Assembly: GCA_900472485.1 (NCBI GenBank)
Contig: UCII01000020.1
Span: 1 to 64,000 of the forward strand
DNA length: 64,000 nucleotides
DNA from: Hyphomicrobiales bacterium
GTDB taxonomy: Bacteria; Pseudomonadota; Alphaproteobacteria; Rhizobiales; Rhizobiaceae
Direction of reading: 5' to 3'
This document shows positions 62,619 through 64,000 of the stretch, piece after piece. Made by a program: the position numbers and the translations under genes. The notes below the pieces were generated by a model. It ran no database searches and was not told the DNA's origin. It worked only from the letters and a program-made list of their open reading frames with translations. Each line of letters opens with the position of its first letter. Position 1 is the first letter of the stretch.

Positions 62619-63041
62619 ATGCCTATTCTCTATACGACCAAAGCTTCCGCCACCGGTGGCCGCGCCGGCCATGCAGTTTCCGAAAATGGCGTCCTTGATG
62701 TCACGCTGACTGTTCCGAAGGAGCTCGGCGGCGATGGCGCTACCGGCACCAATCCGGAGCAGCTCTTTGCAGCCGGCTATTCCGCCTGCTTCTTGGGCGC
62801 TTTGAAATTTGTCGCAGGCCAGCAGAAGGTCAAGATTCCGGAAGACGCAAAGGTCACGGCAACCGTCGGCATCGGCCCGCGCGCGGATGGCACCGGTTTC
62901 GGCATCGAAGTGTCTCTAGCCGTCCACATTCCCGGCATGGACAAGGCCGAGGCTGAAAAGCTCGCCGCCGCCGCCCATATCGTATGCCCGTACAGCCACG
63001 CCATGCGTACTTCGACCGAAGTGCCGGTTGCTGTTGTCTGA
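62619..63041 (+). CDS. ohr: Organic hydroperoxide resistance protein
   Basis: This 140-residue Ohr/OsmC-family peroxidase reduces organic hydroperoxides with lipoylated-protein electrons. The two catalytic cysteines are Cys57 (YSACFLGAL) and Cys123 (HIVCPYSHA). TNPEQLFAAGYSACF and AVENPGM-like segments (VHIPGMDKAEAE) are diagnostic. A GAAGGAG site precedes ATG 62619. The usual partner regulator ohrR is not adjacent here. A strong terminator follows at 63092. Confidence 0.94.
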   Translation: MPILYTTKASATGGRAGHAVSENGVLDVTLTVPKELGGDGATGTNPEQLFAAGYSACFLGALKFVAGQQKVKIPEDAKVTATVGIGPRADGTGFGIEVSLAVHIPGMDKAEAEKLAAAAHIVCPYSHAMRTSTEVPVAVV

Positions 63042-63091
63042 CGCGCACCGCGCCGCCAGCCGATTGAAGGCCGGAAATACGGAATATATTG

Positions 63092-63125
63092 AAAAGGAGC
63101 GACAGTTTAATCTTTCGCTCCTTTT
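63092..63125 (+). terminator. Bidirectional terminator after ohr
   Basis: An 11-bp stem (AAAAGGAGCGA with TCGCTCCTTTT) closes a 12-nt loop. The T-rich arm runs into TTTTCTTTT, giving a strong rightward terminator for ohr. Reading leftward it also has a T-run. Confidence 0.85.
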
Positions 63126-63162
63126 CTTTTGCAAGAAAAATGCTATATCTTTTCCTAGGAAA
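63122..63162 (+). promoter_or_regulatory. Extended -10 promoter and palindromes upstream of MbcA-like antitoxin
   Basis: TTTTCTT-TTGC-AAGAAAA (63122-63139) is a perfect inverted repeat. TGCTATATC (63141-63149) looks like an extended -10 element. TTTCCTAGGAAA (63151-63162) is a perfect 12-bp palindrome between that box and the AAAGGAAG ribosome binding site. These probably form the autoregulated promoter of the antitoxin-toxin operon. Confidence 0.6.
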
Positions 63163-63172
63163 GGAAGTAGCC

Positions 63173-63556
63173 ATGATAAAGGCCCAGACAATAGGTCATA
63201 CGATGCCCGGCGAAGCGCTCGTTATGACTAAAGCCGTCGTCAACGCTGCTGAAAGACTGGGATTGAACGCCCGTAGCCTGGCGGCCATCATCGGCGTGTC
63301 GGAGGCGACGGTATCGCGCATGAAGCGGCAGGATCATCTGTTGGAGCGCGATAGCAAGCCTTTCGAACTTGCCGTGCTTCTCGTTCGTCTCTTCCGTTCG
63401 CTCGACGCTATCGTCGGCGGCGACGAGGCTGTGGCGCGGCAATGGCTGCGTAACGGCAATATCGCCTTTGGCGCAGCGCCAATCGACAAGATCATCTCGA
63501 TTTCTGGTTTGACCGATGTCCTTGCCTATCTGGACGCCCGCCGCGCTCTCGTCTGA
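63173..63556 (+). CDS. MbcA/ParS/Xre-type antitoxin
   Basis: This 127-residue protein has an N-terminal Xre-like HTH (LNARSLAAIIGVSEATVSRM) and a C-terminal MbcA/ParS toxin-binding domain (AVLLVRLFRSLDAIVGGDEAVARQWLRN, IDKIISISGLTDVLAYLDAR). ATG 63173 follows AAAGGAAG. The longer open frame upstream is not protein-like. The toxin gene begins inside its 3' end in another frame. It likely neutralises the RES toxin and represses the promoter. Confidence 0.9.
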   Translation: MIKAQTIGHTMPGEALVMTKAVVNAAERLGLNARSLAAIIGVSEATVSRMKRQDHLLERDSKPFELAVLLVRLFRSLDAIVGGDEAVARQWLRNGNIAFGAAPIDKIISISGLTDVLAYLDARRALV

Positions 63557-64000
63557 GACAAGGGCCATTTCCGGCCAATATTGGCGGCTGGTGGAATCGC
63601 AGCATCAGGTCTCAACGCTGAAGCTTGTCGATACGCTGGAAGAGCAGGCGCTTCTCGAAAGCATCTTGGAAGAAAGCAAGCCGGTTCTGCCGCCGGAATG
63701 CGCAGGGCTCGACTATCTCCTTGCTACACCCTTCCGCTATGGGGCGATCTATCCCCACGGTTCCCGTTTTCGTCGCGCGGGCCGTACGCTCGGAGTCTTC
63801 TATGCCTCGGAGCAGGTAGAGACGGCGCTAGCTGAAATGAGCTTCTACCGGCTGCTCTTCTTCCGTGATTCCCCCGATACGCCGTTGCCTGCCAATGCCG
63901 CCGAATATACCGCCTTTGCCGCTGCGATTACGACGAAGGCTGGGATCGATCTGACGCGGCCTCCCTTGGATCGCGATCGGAAGCTGTGGACCGATCCGAT
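63516..64000 (+). CDS. RES-domain toxin (partial, cut by window end)
   Basis: A frame opening MSLPIWTPAALSSETR at ATG 63516 stays open to the window end, giving 161 codons. It overlaps the antitoxin by 41 bp in a different frame. RES family stretches are WRLVESQHQVSTLKLVDT, LDYLLATPFRYGAIYPHG and GVFYASEQVETALAEMSFYR. They include the Arg of PFRYG and the Tyr of FYASE needed in known RES toxins, which degrade NAD+. Toxic activity and the remaining C-terminus cannot be judged here. Confidence 0.88.
   Translation, partial: MSLPIWTPAALSSETRAISGQYWRLVESQHQVSTLKLVDTLEEQALLESILEESKPVLPPECAGLDYLLATPFRYGAIYPHGSRFRRAGRTLGVFYASEQVETALAEMSFYRLLFFRDSPDTPLPANAAEYTAFAAAITTKAGIDLTRPPLDRDRKLWTDP

Noticed and set aside
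1-64000. CRISPR array, insertion sequence or prophage
   Set aside because: No direct-repeat/spacer pattern, transposase motif or phage gene was recognised. The repeats seen are short palindromic intergenic elements.

Overview
The window looks like chromosome of an alphaproteobacterium of the Rhizobium/Agrobacterium group. The evidence is uniformly GC-rich coding sequence, a RopA-type two-domain porin, a betI-betB-betA choline operon, a fused indolepyruvate oxidoreductase, a Rhizobium etli-type (ReAV-like) asparaginase, a twin-arginine beta-helix repeat protein, and short palindromic intergenic repeats of the kind common in rhizobial genomes. I cannot name the species. I saw no insertion sequence, prophage or CRISPR array. 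About 60 protein genes, two tRNAs and one leader peptide are supported.

Layout. 0.2-5.5 kb: a metallo-beta-lactamase-fold hydrolase with a cupin, tRNA-Gln(UUG), a GT2 glycosyltransferase coupled to a polytopic membrane protein, a lipoprotein and tRNA-Pro(CGG). 5.9-8.8 kb: a pentapeptide-repeat protein, then a methionine sulfoxide repair cluster (free-Met-R-SO reductase, MsrB, MsrA) ending in a DUF6314-like gene. 8.8-11.4 kb: DAHP synthase behind a Phe/Tyr attenuator, and the RopA-type porin. 11.8-16.3 kb: a small membrane protein, an MFS exporter with divergent LysR, and hisC. 16.4-20.7 kb: the assimilatory sulfate operon cysH-cysD-cysN with a divergent Rrf2 regulator carrying four cysteines. 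20.7-28.6 kb: a ClC antiporter, a ParE-type toxin-antitoxin pair, the choline-to-glycine-betaine operon betI-GST-betB-betA with a BetI operator, an HdeD-like protein and an unpaired ParD-like antitoxin. 28.8-39.8 kb: an EAL-CBS-GGDDF protein, a quinone reductase, an MFS exporter with divergent SufR-like regulator, an asparaginase, a DeoR regulator divergent from a nucleotide-hydrolase-like protein, two glutathione transferases and a second LysR. 40.0-50.5 kb: indolepyruvate ferredoxin oxidoreductase and a leucine/isovalerate degradation operon (ivd, mccB, ridA, mccA, HMG-CoA lyase, methylglutaconyl-CoA hydratase). 50.5-64 kb: a Tat beta-helix protein, a nitrilase-family amidase, a DNA ligase/exonuclease pair, an esterase-like protein, both subunits of methylmalonyl-CoA mutase, two L,D-transpeptidases, Ohr, and a MbcA/RES toxin-antitoxin pair cut by the window end.

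Functional links. Several genes handle redox and osmotic stress (msr cluster, Ohr, GSTs, betaine synthesis, ClC). Carbon flow from leucine ends in acetyl-CoA and acetoacetate, while mutAB channels propionyl-CoA carbon to succinyl-CoA. Sulfate assimilation is built around an APS reductase of the CC...CxxC iron-sulfur type, and CysN carries no fused APS kinase.

The most interesting signal is upstream of the DAHP synthase gene. A 24-codon leader peptide with five Phe/Tyr codons is followed by mutually exclusive hairpins and an intrinsic terminator, which is a complete ribosome-mediated attenuator. Other points worth checking are the TTTTCCAA operator array at the SufR-like/MFS divergon, the cysH leader with its terminator-like hairpin, and inverted repeat pairs inside the bet and mut operons.
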